A stretch of DNA of 64,000 nt from AC-32 sp963746155. GTDB lineage: Bacteria; Actinomycetota; Thermoleophilia; Gaiellales; Gaiellaceae. A program made the position numbers and the translations under genes. Location: contig CAVVAB010000012.1 of NCBI GenBank assembly GCA_963746155.1, forward strand, positions 124,001-188,000. Direction: 5' to 3'. Below the pieces are notes generated by a model, which searched no databases, was not told where the DNA came from, and saw nothing but the letters and a program-made list of their open reading frames with translations. Below, one piece after another: positions 30,319-39,438 of this stretch (position 1 is its first letter; every line of letters begins with the position of its first letter).

Positions 30319-30773
30319 GACAGATCGCGATCACCGTCAACGGCACGAGTCACGAGCTCGAGGTCGAGCCGCGGGAGCTCCTCGTCTACGTGCTCCGCGA
30401 GCGCCTCGGCCTGACCGGGACGAACGTCGGCTGCGACACGACGTCGTGCGGGGCCTGCACGGTCCTGCTCGACGGCGAGTCCGTCAAGTCGTGCACGTTG
30501 CTCGCCGTCCAGGCGGACGGGCGCGAGGTGACGACGATCGAAGGCCTCGCCGACGACGGGAAGCTGCACCCGGTGCAGCAGGCCTTCCACGAGCAGCACG
30601 GGCTCCAGTGCGGCTACTGCACGCCCGGGATGGTGATGGCCACCGTCAGCCTGCTCCGCGAGAACCCCGATCCGAGCGAGGACGAGATCCGGCTCGCGCT
30701 CGAGGGCAACCTCTGCCGCTGCACCGGCTACGTCAACATCGTCAAGGCCGTTCGAGAAGCGGCCGCCGTCTGA
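30315..30773 (+). CDS. coxS: CO dehydrogenase-like 2Fe-2S small subunit, form II set
   Basis: 152 aa. Both cluster motifs are complete: GCDTTSCGACTVLLDG with SC after it, and QCGYCTPGM with CRCTGYVN near the end. It is very similar to the form I small subunit in this window but lacks its N-terminal extension. GTG at 30315 is preceded by AAGGAGGG and overlaps the coxG stop. It transfers electrons from the form II large subunit encoded next. Confidence 0.88.
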   Translation: MRQIAITVNGTSHELEVEPRELLVYVLRERLGLTGTNVGCDTTSCGACTVLLDGESVKSCTLLAVQADGREVTTIEGLADDGKLHPVQQAFHEQHGLQCGYCTPGMVMATVSLLRENPDPSEDEIRLALEGNLCRCTGYVNIVKAVREAAAV

Positions 30774-30784
30774 GGAGGCCCGCG

Positions 30785-33145
30785 ATGGCTGTCACCGAGC
30801 ACGAGACCGGAATCGGCGCCTCCGCTCCCCGGAAGGAGGACGCGCGCCTGCTGACCGGGCAGGGCGGCTACGTCGACAACCTGACGGTTCCGGGGATGGT
30901 CTGGATGGCGGTCGTGCGGAGCCCGCACGCCCACGCACGCATCGCGGGCGTCGACCTCTCGAAGGCGAAGGCCGCCGAGGGCGTCGTCGCCGCGTTCTCA
31001 GGCGCCGAGCTCGAGGAGGACTGGGCCGCGCCGCTGCCGATGGCGTGGCCAGTGACCGACGACATCAACAACCCGTCGCACTTCCCGCTCGCGACGACCG
31101 TCGCGCGCTACGCGGGCGACGGCGTGGCCGTCGTCGTCGCCGGGAGCCGCGCGCTCGCGAAGGACGCCGCGGAGCTGGTCGAGGTCGACTACGAGCCGCT
31201 CCCGGCGGTCGCCGACGTCGAGGCCGCGATGGCCGACGGCGCGCCGCTCGTCCACGAGGAGTTCGGCACGAACCACTGCTACACGTGGCCGCTCAAGGGC
31301 GGCGAGGACGTCGACAAGCTCTTCGCCGAGGCGGACGTCACCGTCGAGGAGCGGTACCGCCAGCAGCGGCTGATCCCGAACCCGATGGAGCCGCGCGGCG
31401 TGCTCGCCCAACCGCTCCCGGCCACCGGTGAGATGACGCTCTTCTCCTCGACGCAGATCCCGCACATCGCGCGCGTGACGCTTGCGCTTGCGACCGGCGT
31501 GCCCGAGTCGAAGCTGCGCGTGGTCGCGCCGGACGTCGGCGGCGGGTTCGGCTCGAAGCTCCAGGTCTACCCGGAGGAGGCGCTCGGGATCGTCGTCGCG
31601 AAGCGGACCGGCCTCCCGGTCAAGTGGATCGAGGAGCGCTCGGAGAACGCGCTCGCGACTCACCACGGGCGCGACATGATCCAGGAGATCTCGCTCGCGG
31701 CGACCTCGGACGGGAAGATCACTGCGGTCCGCGTCCGGCTCACGGTCGTCGATGGGCGCGTACCTGATGATCATCACGCCAGGCACGCCGCTGCTCGGCG
31801 CGTGGGTCTACGGCGGCGCGTACGACGTCAAGGGCTACGAGTTCGAGTGCTCGGGCGTGTTCACGCACCAGACGCCGACCGACGCGTACCGCGGCGCCGG
31901 CCGGCCCGAGGCGACGTACGCGATCGAGCGGGCCGTCGACGCGCTCGCGCGGAAGCTCGAGATGGATCCCGTCGAGCTCCGCCGGAAGAACTTCATCACC
32001 GAGTTCCCGGCGCCGCTCGCGTCCGGGCTCGAGATCGACTCGGGCGACTACAACGCGGCGCTCGACCGCGCGCTCGAGATGCTCGACTACGAGGGCTTCC
32101 GGCGCGAGCAGGCGGAGCGGCGCGAGCGCGGCGACACGAAGCAGCTCGGCGTCGGCTTCTCGACCTACATCGAGATGTGCGGCCTCGCCCCGTCGCGCAT
32201 CCTCGGCGCGCTCAAGTACGTCGCCGGCGGCTGGGAGGCGGCCACGATCCGCTGCCTGCCGACCGGGACGGTCCAGGTGCTGACCGGGACGACCCCGCAC
32301 GGCCAGGGCCACGACACGACCTGGGCGCAGGTCGTGGCCGAGCGGCTCGGCGTCGACTACGACGACGTCGAGGTGCTCCACGGCGACACGTCGATCGTGC
32401 CGCTCGGGATGGACACGTACGGCAGCCGGAGCCTCGCGATCGGGATGGCCGCGCTCTGCGCACGCGACCGACAAGGTGGTCGCGAAGTCGCAGAAGATCG
32501 TCGCCCACGCGCTCGAGGTGGCCGAGGACGACCTCGAGTACGACGGCGGCACGTTCCGCGTCAAGGGCACCGACCGGACGATGACCGTGAAGGAGTCCGC
32601 GTTCGCCGCCTGGCACGCGCACGACCTGCCCGACGGGCTCGAGCCGGCGCTCGAGGAGACGGCGGTCTACGACCCGTCCCAGTTCAGCTGGCCGTCGGGG
32701 ACCCACATCGCGGTCGTGGAGGTGGACACCGAGACCGGCGCGGCCGACCTCGTCCGCTACGTCGCGGTCGACGACGTGGGGAACGTGATCAACCCGCAGA
32801 TCGTCGACGGCCAGGTGCACGGCGGCATCGCGCAGGGCGTCGCGCAGGCGCTCTGGGAGGAGGCGGTCTACGACGAGGGCGGGAACCTGCTCACGGGCTC
32901 TCTCGTCAACTACCTCGTCCCCTCGGCCGCGGAGCTGCCGACGTTCGAGGTCGACCGCACGATCACGGTGAGCCCGAACCACCCGCTCGGCGCGAAGGGC
33001 GTCGGCGAGACGGGCACGATCGCCTCGACCCCGGCCGTCGTCAACGCGGTGCTCGACGCGCTCGCCCCGCTCGGCGTCACCGACATCGACATGCCCGTCG
33101 ACTCCGGAACGAGTCTGGCGGGCGATCGAGGAGGCACGGTCATGA
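30785..33145 (+). CDS. Form II CO dehydrogenase-like molybdenum large subunit (three +1 frameshifts)
   Basis: About 785 aa when repaired. The active-site loop is TDAYRGAGRPEATYA: AYRGAGR marks the form II branch of the CoxL family, for which CO oxidation is doubtful and other substrates (aromatic or N-heterocyclic compounds) are likely. GGGFGSKLQVYPEE and HGQGHDTTWAQ bind the molybdopterin, and GAKGVGETGTIAS carries the catalytic Glu. Breaks are near 31750 (before MGAYLMIITPG), 32461 (AACAATDKVV region) and 33101 (restoring MPVTPERVWRAIEEARS). ATG 30785 has GAGGAGG upstream; the stop overlaps the following FAD-subunit gene. Confidence 0.82.
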
Positions 33146-33955
33146 TCCCCGCGAGGTTCGACTACGAGGTTGCGGAGTCGGTCGACCAGGCGATCGAGCT
33201 GCTCGGGTCGAGCGACGACGCGAAGCTGCTCGCCGGCGGCCACTCGCTCCTGCCGCTGATGAAGCTCCGCTTCGCGCAGCCGACGCTGCTCGTCGACATC
33301 GGCCGGCTGTCCGATCTCGGCTACGTGCGCGAGGACGGCGACCGGATCGCGATCGGCGCGCTCACCCGCCACCACGACGTCGCGAACGACGCCCTGCTCC
33401 GCAAGGCGAACCCGCTGGTGGCCACGACCGCGGCCGGGATCGGCGACCCGCAGGTCCGCCACGTGGGAACGATCGGCGGCTCGGTCGCGCACGGGGATCC
33501 CGCGGCCGACATGCCCGCGGTGCTCGTCGCGCTCGAGGCCGAGCTCGTCGCGCGCGGCCCGAAAGGCGAGCGGACGATCGCGGCCGGGCGACTTCTTCAC
33601 GGGCTTCCTCGAGACGGCGCTGGAGCCGCAGGAGGTGCTCACCGAGATCCGCGTGCCGAAGGCCGAGGGCGTCTACGTCAAGTTCCACCGCCGCGCTCAG
33701 GACTGGGCGACGGTCGGCGTGGCCGTCGCCCGCTCGAACGGCTCCACTCACGTTGCGCTGACGAACATGGGCGGGACGCCCGTTCGCGCCGAGGCGGTCG
33801 AGGCTGAGCTTGCCTCGGGGGCAAACCCAGCCGACGCGGCAGAGAAGGCGGCCGAAGGCACGAGCCCGCCGAGCGACACGGCGGCGAGCGCCGAGTTCCG
33901 CCAGCACCTCGCGCGTGTCCTCACGCGGCGCGCGCTGGAGCAGGCGCTCAACTGA
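33142..33955 (+). CDS. CO dehydrogenase-like FAD subunit, form II set (one +1 frameshift)
   Basis: About 270 aa. AGGHSLLPLMKLRFA and GTIGGSVAHGDPAAD are the two FAD-binding motifs. The frame breaks near 33588 (GCCGGGCGAC); dropping one G restores AAGDFFTGFLETALEPQEVLTE. Gene order here is S-L-M, the usual form II order, in contrast to M-S-L of the form I set. ATG 33142 is in ATGA overlap with the large-subunit stop, and the stop overlaps the CTG start of the MetE-like gene. Confidence 0.85.
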
Positions 33956-34984
33956 CACAGCCGCTCCTCACGACCGTCGTCGGGAGCTACCCGCAACCGG
34001 ACTGGCTGATCGACCGCGAGCGGCTCTCGGACCGGCTGCCGCCTCGCGTGCGCGCGCGTGAGCTCTGGCGCGTTCCCGAGGAGCAGCTCGAGGAGGCGCA
34101 GGACGACGCGACCCGGCTCGCGGTCGAGGACATGGAGCGGGCCGGAGTCGACGTGATCACCGACGGCGAGATGCGGCGCGAGTCGCTACTCGAACCGCTT
34201 CGCGACCGCGCTCGAGGGCGTCGACCTGGACGAGCCCGGGGTCGCGCTCGACCGCACCGGCCACGAGAACCCGGTCCCGCGCGTCGTCGGCCCGATCCGC
34301 CGCAGGGGCCCGGTCGAGGTGCGCGACGTCGAGTTCCTCCGCTCGCTCACCGACCGCCGGATCAAGATCACCGTGCCCGGGCCGTTCACGATGACCCAGC
34401 AGGCCCAGAACGACCACTACGACGACGAGCGGAGCCTCGCCCTCGCGTACGCCGGGGCCGTCAACGAGGAGCTCCACGACCTGAAGGCGGCCGGAGCCGA
34501 CATCGTCCAGATCGACGAGCCCTATCTCCAGGCGCGGCCCGAGCCGGCGCGCGAGTACGCGGTCGAGGCGATCGACCGCGCGCTCGAGGGGATCGAGGGC
34601 GACACCGTGCTGCACACCTGCTTCGGCTACGCGGCGATCGTCCACGAGAGGCTCGCCGGCTACCCGTTCCTGAGCGAGCTCGACGGCTGCAGCGCGACGC
34701 ACATCTCGCTCGAGGCCGCGCAGCCTGGACTCGATCCGGAGGTGCTGCGGGAGCTGCCGAGCAAGGTGATCCTGCTGGGCGTGCTCGACCTCGGCTCCGA
34801 CGAGGCCGAGACACCGGAGGTCGTCGCTGGACGGCTCCGCGCCGCGCTCGAGGTCGTGCCGCCCGAGCGCCTCGTAGCCGCGCCCGACTGCGGGATGAAG
34901 TACCTCTCGCGCGACCTCGCGTTCCGCAAGCTCGAGGCGATGGTTGCCGGGGCCGAGCTCGTCCGCGAGGATCTCGGGCTCTGA
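33952..34984 (+). CDS. MetE-like (cobalamin-independent methionine synthase family) protein, copy 1 (one +1 frameshift; CTG start)
   Basis: About 343 aa, corresponding to the C-terminal catalytic barrel of MetE only. TTVVGSYPQPDWL opens the domain; IDEPYL, HTCFGY and APDCGMKYL supply the Glu, His and Cys residues that bind zinc in this family. The frame breaks near 34187; dropping one C restores MRRESYSNRFATALEG. Single-barrel relatives include epoxyalkane:coenzyme M transferase and other thiol-alkylating enzymes, so a catabolic alkyl transfer is as likely as methionine synthesis. CTG 33952 overlaps the preceding stop; no ATG/GTG in frame lies before the conserved start. Confidence 0.75.
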
Positions 34985-35712
34985 GCGACCGCCCGACAAC
35001 CCGCATCAGCCAGGCCTACCCCGATCGCGTCGAGGTTCGCGGCCGCGACCTCGCCGGCGACCTGATGGGCAGGCTGACGTTCACGGAGTACTTCCACCTG
35101 CTGCTCACCGGCCAGGAGCCGACCGAGGAGCAGCGCTTCTTCCTCGACCTGCTGCTCGTCTCGATCGCCGAGCACGGGATGATGCCGACGAACGTCGCCT
35201 CGCGGATGACGCTCGCCGCCGATCCGGACTCGCTGCAGGGCGCGGTCGCCGCCGGGATCCTGGGTGCCGGGCCCGTCGTCCTCGGCACCTCCGAGGAGTG
35301 CGCGCGGCTGCTCGCCTCCGAGGCCGACCCGGCCGAGATCGTCGCCGGGATTCGGGAGGCGGGCGGCAAGGTGCCAGGCTTCGGGCACCCGGTGCACAAG
35401 CCCGTCGACCCCCGCGCCGAGCGGATCCTCGAGCTTGCGGACGAGCACGGCGTCAACGGCGTCCACGTCGAGCGGGCCCGCCGCTTCCGCGATGCCGTCG
35501 CCGAGGCGTGGGGGAAGGCGCTGACGATGAACGTCTCGATGCCGATCGCCGCGGTGCTGCTCGACCTCGGTTTCCCGCCGGCGGCGGCGAAGTCCGTCCC
35601 GATCCTCGCCCGGACGGCGGGCCTCCTCGCGCACCTCGCCGAGGAGCAGGAGCGGGCCATCGGCTTCCTGCTCGCAGCCGCGGCCGAGGACGCGGTCTCC
35701 TACGAGCCGTGA
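34981..35712 (+). CDS. Citryl-CoA lyase/citrate synthase-like protein (CTG start)
   Basis: 243 aa, intact. VRGRDLAGDLMGRLTFTEYF and GFGHPVHKPVDPRAERI are typical of the short citrate-synthase superfamily proteins called citryl-CoA lyases; TAGLLAHLAEEQ matches the end of the citrate synthase core. They cleave or form a C-C bond between acyl-CoA and a 2-oxo acid. Conserved sequence starts at once, and the only available start is CTG at 34981, in CTGA overlap with the MetE-like stop. The stop codon lies in the left copy of a 12-base direct repeat around a dispersed element. Confidence 0.75.
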   Translation: MSDRPTTRISQAYPDRVEVRGRDLAGDLMGRLTFTEYFHLLLTGQEPTEEQRFFLDLLLVSIAEHGMMPTNVASRMTLAADPDSLQGAVAAGILGAGPVVLGTSEECARLLASEADPAEIVAGIREAGGKVPGFGHPVHKPVDPRAERILELADEHGVNGVHVERARRFRDAVAEAWGKALTMNVSMPIAAVLLDLGFPPAAAKSVPILARTAGLLAHLAEEQERAIGFLLAAAAEDAVSYEP

Positions 35713-35823
35713 CCTCGGATGACTGAAATCGTGTCGACCGGTCATTTCAGACGGACGCGCGAGCAGGGCTCGCACGTCCTGACATCGGCATCGCAAGCGA
35801 CGCCTTACGAGCCGTGATCCTCG
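35701..35823 (+). repeat. Dispersed intergenic repeat, copy B, with flanking direct repeats
   Basis: The element itself spans about 35713-35805 and matches copy A at 21105-21190 block by block, including stem GCGAGC-AGG-GCTCGC and the end CGCAAGCGACGCCTTA. It also has CTGAAAT and ATTTCAG arms around CGACCGGTC. TACGAGCCGTGA occurs at 35701-35712 and again at 35806-35817, each followed by CCTCG (one extra T in the second). This looks like a target-site duplication: the left copy contains the stop of the citryl-CoA-lyase-like gene and the right copy contains the GTG start of the next gene. Confidence 0.75.
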
Positions 35824-37097
35824 AGCCCGAAGTCGAGACCCGCTCCTGGGACGAGCAGCTCGCCCTCGACGGTGAGAGCTACCGCGTGCAGCTGGCCTAC
35901 CTGCTCGAGCGCTCGCCGTTCTACCGGGAGAAGCTCGCCGGCGCGGAAGGCGGCCTGGACGCGATCGCCGAGCTGCCGCTGACCGACAAGGCCGAGCTCC
36001 GCGCGAGCTGCACTTCCGAGAACCCGGTCGGCGCGCACCTCTGCGCCGAGCCCGGCGAGATCGTCCGCATCTACTCGACGAGCGGAACGACGGGCACGCC
36101 CAGCTACGTCCCGCTGACCGCGAGCGACCTCGACAACTGGGTGACGGGCTCCGCGCGCAGCTACGCGGCCTCCGGGATCGAGCCCGGCCAGCGGATCGTC
36201 TCGACGTACACGGCCGGGCCGTTCGTCGCGGGCGCGGCGCTCGCCTCGTTCGAGCGGATCGGCCTCTGCCACATCCCGGTCGGGATCGGGAACACGGAGC
36301 GCCTGATGAAAGCCGTCGAGCTGCTGCGCCCGGAGGCGGTCGTGCTCACGCCTTCATACGCGGCCCACCTGGTCGAGTGGGCCGCCGACCGCGGGATCGA
36401 CCTCGCCGCGTCGACCGTCGAGCGCATCCTCGTCGCGGGCGAGCCGGGCGGCGGCGAGCCGGTCTTCCGCGCGCGGCTCGAGAAGGGCTGGGGCGCGAAG
36501 GTGACCGAGGCGATGGGGATCGGCGACATCGGCGTCTCGCTCTGGGGCGAGTGCGAGGAGCAGGACGGAATGCACCTCGGCGCCCGCGGGTTCGTCCACG
36601 CCGAGCTGATCGATCCCGAGACCGAGGCATCTCTCGAGCTGCAGGACGGCGCCGAGGGCGAGCTCGTCCTCACGCACCTCCGCCACCGGGCAGCGCCGCT
36701 GCTGCGCTTCCGTACGCGCGACCACGTCCTCGTCCGGACCAGCCCCTGCGCCTGCGGCCGCACGGCTCCGCGGGTCCGCTGCCTCGGGCGGACCGATGAC
36801 ATGCTGATCGTCCGCGGCGTGAACGTCTTCCCCGCGGCCGTGCGCGAGGTCGTCGCCGGCTTCGCGCCCGAGGTCAGCGGTCACATCCTCGTCAGGCCGC
36901 GCACGCCGGGGGTGAAGCAGGAGCCTCCGCTCCCCGTCACGGTCGAGCTCGCGCAGGGCCGCGCGGATGACGTGGCTCTCGCGGAGGCGATCGGCGCGAA
37001 GCTCCGTGCCGTGCTCGTCGTCCAGACGCAGGTCGAGCTGGTGCCGTGGGGGAGCCTCGGCCGCAGCGAGTACAAGTCGACGCTGGTCGAGCGCTAG
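35814..37097 (+). CDS. PaaK-type aryl/acyl-CoA ligase, copy 1
   Basis: 427 aa, intact. The AMP-binding P-loop is YSTSGTTGTPSYVPLT; later GIGDIGVSLWGEC, the ligase core LRFRTRDHVLV and CLGRTDDMLIVRGVNVFP match the phenylacetate-CoA ligase family, with a zinc-like CACG pair typical of it. It activates a carboxylic acid, often an aryl-acetic acid, to its CoA thioester with ATP. GTG at 35814 lies in the duplicated sequence at the right edge of the repeat. Its place after the form II hydroxylase and citryl-CoA-lyase-like genes suggests a CoA-dependent degradation route. Confidence 0.82.
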   Translation: MILEPEVETRSWDEQLALDGESYRVQLAYLLERSPFYREKLAGAEGGLDAIAELPLTDKAELRASCTSENPVGAHLCAEPGEIVRIYSTSGTTGTPSYVPLTASDLDNWVTGSARSYAASGIEPGQRIVSTYTAGPFVAGAALASFERIGLCHIPVGIGNTERLMKAVELLRPEAVVLTPSYAAHLVEWAADRGIDLAASTVERILVAGEPGGGEPVFRARLEKGWGAKVTEAMGIGDIGVSLWGECEEQDGMHLGARGFVHAELIDPETEASLELQDGAEGELVLTHLRHRAAPLLRFRTRDHVLVRTSPCACGRTAPRVRCLGRTDDMLIVRGVNVFPAAVREVVAGFAPEVSGHILVRPRTPGVKQEPPLPVTVELAQGRADDVALAEAIGAKLRAVLVVQTQVELVPWGSLGRSEYKSTLVER

Positions 37098-37099
37098 CC

Positions 37100-38159
37100 G
37101 TGGACTTCAGCGTTCAGCTGCTTCCCGACCAGCCGCTGGCCGAGCTGATCGAGGTCATACACGCCGCCGACGAGCTGGGCTTCCGCGCCTGCTACAGCGC
37201 CGACGAGACGTACCACAAGGACATGTGGATCCTGTTCGCGGCGGCCGCGCCCGGGACGAGCCGCATTCGCTTCGGCCCCGAGGTCAGCGGCGTCATCCTC
37301 AAGGACCCGACGCTGATCGCACAGCAGGCTGCAACGCTCGACGAGCTCACCGGTGGCCGCGCCGAGATCGTGTTCTCGATCGGGAACTTCGCGCTCCTTG
37401 CCCAGTACGGGATCGAGTGGCAAGGAACCAAGCCGCTCGCCCGTCTCCGCGAGGCGCACGAGGTGATGCGCCGCTTCCTGGCGGACGGGAGCATCGACTT
37501 CGAGGGCGACTACTACCGGTACTCGGGCCTCTTCACCGCGGCGCGAGCTGTTCAGCGGCCGTTCCCGCTGAAGATGGGCGCCATGAAAGGGCCCGGCTCG
37601 TTCCGCGTCGCGGGCGGGATCGCGGACGGCTTGCACGTCGCCTGCGCGCACTCTCGTGAAGCACTCGCGTTCGCCGCCGACAACGTGCGAGAGGGAGCCG
37701 CTCGGGCCGGACGCTCGCTCGACGACGGCTTCGATCTCTGCGCCTCGGTGCTCGGGGCGATCTCGGAGGACTCGGCCGCTGCGAAGGAGGCCGCCCGGAT
37801 CGCGGCCGCCTTCTACCTCTCCTCGATGTCGCCCGACCTGGTCGAGCGTCACGGGATCGAGTACGGGGAGGTGAAGCCGATCGTCGAGGCGTTCGTGCGG
37901 GGCGAGGTCGAGCGAGCGCTCGACCTGACGACCGCCGAGGTCGGCGAGCGGCTGTCGATCGCCGGCACTCCGGAGGAATGGGTCGAGCGCATCCGGGCGG
38001 ACGTCGTTCCGGAGGGTTATGGCCACATGGCGCTGGGTCTCGTCGATCCGAGCCTGATCGAGTCCTGGTCCGGCACGCGCCTCGAGGGCCTCCCCGACCT
38101 CCGAGGCCAGTTGGAGCTCTTCGCCGACGCGGGTGGCTCCGGCACTGAAGGACACGTGA
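37100..38159 (+). CDS. LLM-class (F420-dependent type) oxidoreductase (one +1 frameshift)
   Basis: About 352 aa. VDFSVQLLPDQPLAELIEV, ADETYHKDMWILFAAAA, FGPEVSGVILKDPTLIA and LKMGAMKGPGSFRVAGGIADG fit the bacterial-luciferase-like flavin/F420 oxidoreductases. As given, the frame runs on into the next gene; removing one G near 38131 gives QLELFADAVAPALKDT and a TGA at 38157-38159 overlapping the next ATG, the gene ending normal for this genome. The apparent fusion is therefore probably false. It starts 2 bases after the CoA ligase gene, so it belongs to the same operon. Confidence 0.78.
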
Positions 38160-38629
38160 TGGGGCTCGAGATCGAGCGGAAGTTCCTCGTCGACCGTGTG
38201 CCGGCCGACCTCGCAATCGACTCCGAGGACGAGATTGCCCAGGGCTACCTCTCGGTCGGCGAGGACCAGGTGCGGCTGCGGCGACGCGGCGACCGCCACG
38301 TGCTCACGGTCAAGCGCGGCGCCGGGCTCGAGCGGGAAGAGGTCGAGGTCCCGCTCGCGAAGGAGTCGTTCGAGGAGCTGTGGCCGCTCACCGAGGGCAG
38401 GCGGCTCGAGAAGACGCGCCGAACCACGGCAGCCGCGGCCGGGACGATCGAGATCGACACGTACCACGGGCCGCTCGACGGGCTCGTCACCGCCGAGATC
38501 GAGTTCGCCGATGCTGACGCCGCCCGCGCCTTCCAGCCGTCGCCCTGGTTCGTCCGCGAGCTGACCGGCGACGAGAATTACTCGAACGAGCGGCTGGCAA
38601 CCGAAGGACTGCCTGCAAAGGAGGGGTAG
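38159..38629 (+). CDS. CYTH-domain protein (inorganic triphosphatase-like)
   Basis: 156 aa. The N-terminal GLEIERKFLVDRVP contains the ExExK motif of CYTH/triphosphate tunnel enzymes, and VRLRRRGDRHVLTVKRG, EREEVEVPL and TAEIEF supply alternating charged strands that line the tunnel. Small bacterial CYTH proteins usually hydrolyse inorganic triphosphate. The ATG at 38159 is 1 base inside the proposed stop of the oxidoreductase gene. It is followed after 9 bases by a second, more divergent CYTH-like gene. Confidence 0.8.
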   Translation: MGLEIERKFLVDRVPADLAIDSEDEIAQGYLSVGEDQVRLRRRGDRHVLTVKRGAGLEREEVEVPLAKESFEELWPLTEGRRLEKTRRTTAAAAGTIEIDTYHGPLDGLVTAEIEFADADAARAFQPSPWFVRELTGDENYSNERLATEGLPAKEG

Positions 38630-38638
38630 GATCGCGCC

Positions 38639-39430
38639 ATGACTACGACAACCACACGCAAGAAGACGCTCTCGCCGGAGGAGCTCCAGCAGATGTTCGC
38701 GCTCATCGGCGACGCCGACAGCGTCGAGCTCAAGCTCACCGTGCCGGAGTCCGACCAGCGCTCGACGGTCGTGGCGCTGGGGATGGACCCGCTCGACGCC
38801 GAGCTTCGCCAGGTCTACTTCTTCGACACGCCCGACCTCGCGCTGAACAAGAAGGGCGTCGTCGTGCGGGCCCGCAGGGTCCAGCGGAAGGGCGACGACT
38901 CGGTGGTCAAGCTGCGCCCTGTCGTCCCGGCCGAGCTCCCCGACGAGCTGCGCGACTCCCCGAATCTCGGCGTCGAGGTGGACGCGATGCCCGGCGGCTT
39001 CGTCTGCTCGGCGTCGATGAAGGCGTCGCTCGGCACGACGGACGTGAGGAAGGTGGCGCTCGGCAAGCGGCCGACTCGCAAGCTCTTCTCCCAGGAGCAG
39101 CGCTCCTTCTACGAGGCGCACGCCCCGGAAGGGCTCGGGCTCGACGACCTGACGCTGCTCGGGCCGATCATGGTGCTCAAGCTCAAGTTCAAGCCGAAGG
39201 ACTACAACCAGAAGCTCGTCGCCGAGCTCTGGAACTACCCGGACAACTCACGGATCCTCGAGCTCTCCACGAAGTGCGCCCCGCTGGATGCGGCGAAGGT
39301 CGCAATCGAAGCCAGGGCGTTTCTCCAGGGCCAGGGCGTCAACCTCGCGGGCGACCAGCAGACGAAGACCAAGACCGCCTTGGATTACTTCTCGAAGACG
39401 CTCGCGGCGTCCGACTCCAACGGGGCCTAG
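38639..39430 (+). CDS. Divergent CYTH-like protein
   Basis: 263 aa. VELKLTVPES near residue 29 gives a shortened ExK start, and VYFFDTPDLALNKKGVVVRAR and DSVVKLRPVV are the next two tunnel strands of the CYTH fold. The C-terminal 100 residues (KLKFKPKDYNQKLVAELW onward) resemble strands of the same fold plus a helical tail. It is longer than the preceding CYTH protein and clearly not a recent duplicate. The ribosome-binding site is GGAGGGG about 14 bases upstream. Substrate (triphosphate, ATP or other) unknown. Confidence 0.65.
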   Translation: MTTTTTRKKTLSPEELQQMFALIGDADSVELKLTVPESDQRSTVVALGMDPLDAELRQVYFFDTPDLALNKKGVVVRARRVQRKGDDSVVKLRPVVPAELPDELRDSPNLGVEVDAMPGGFVCSASMKASLGTTDVRKVALGKRPTRKLFSQEQRSFYEAHAPEGLGLDDLTLLGPIMVLKLKFKPKDYNQKLVAELWNYPDNSRILELSTKCAPLDAAKVAIEARAFLQGQGVNLAGDQQTKTKTALDYFSKTLAASDSNGA

Positions 39431-39438
39431 GAGGAGAC

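Noticed and set aside
30785..33145. Calling the second large subunit a true CO dehydrogenase
   Set aside because: Its active-site loop is AYRGAGR, without the copper-binding Cys of form I; CO oxidation by this branch is unproven.
37100..38629. A single LLM oxidoreductase-CYTH fusion protein of 500 residues or more
   Set aside because: Removing one G near 38131 restores a normal LLM end (AVAPALKDT) and a TGA that overlaps the CYTH ATG, as at other junctions here; the fusion is most likely a base-insertion artefact.
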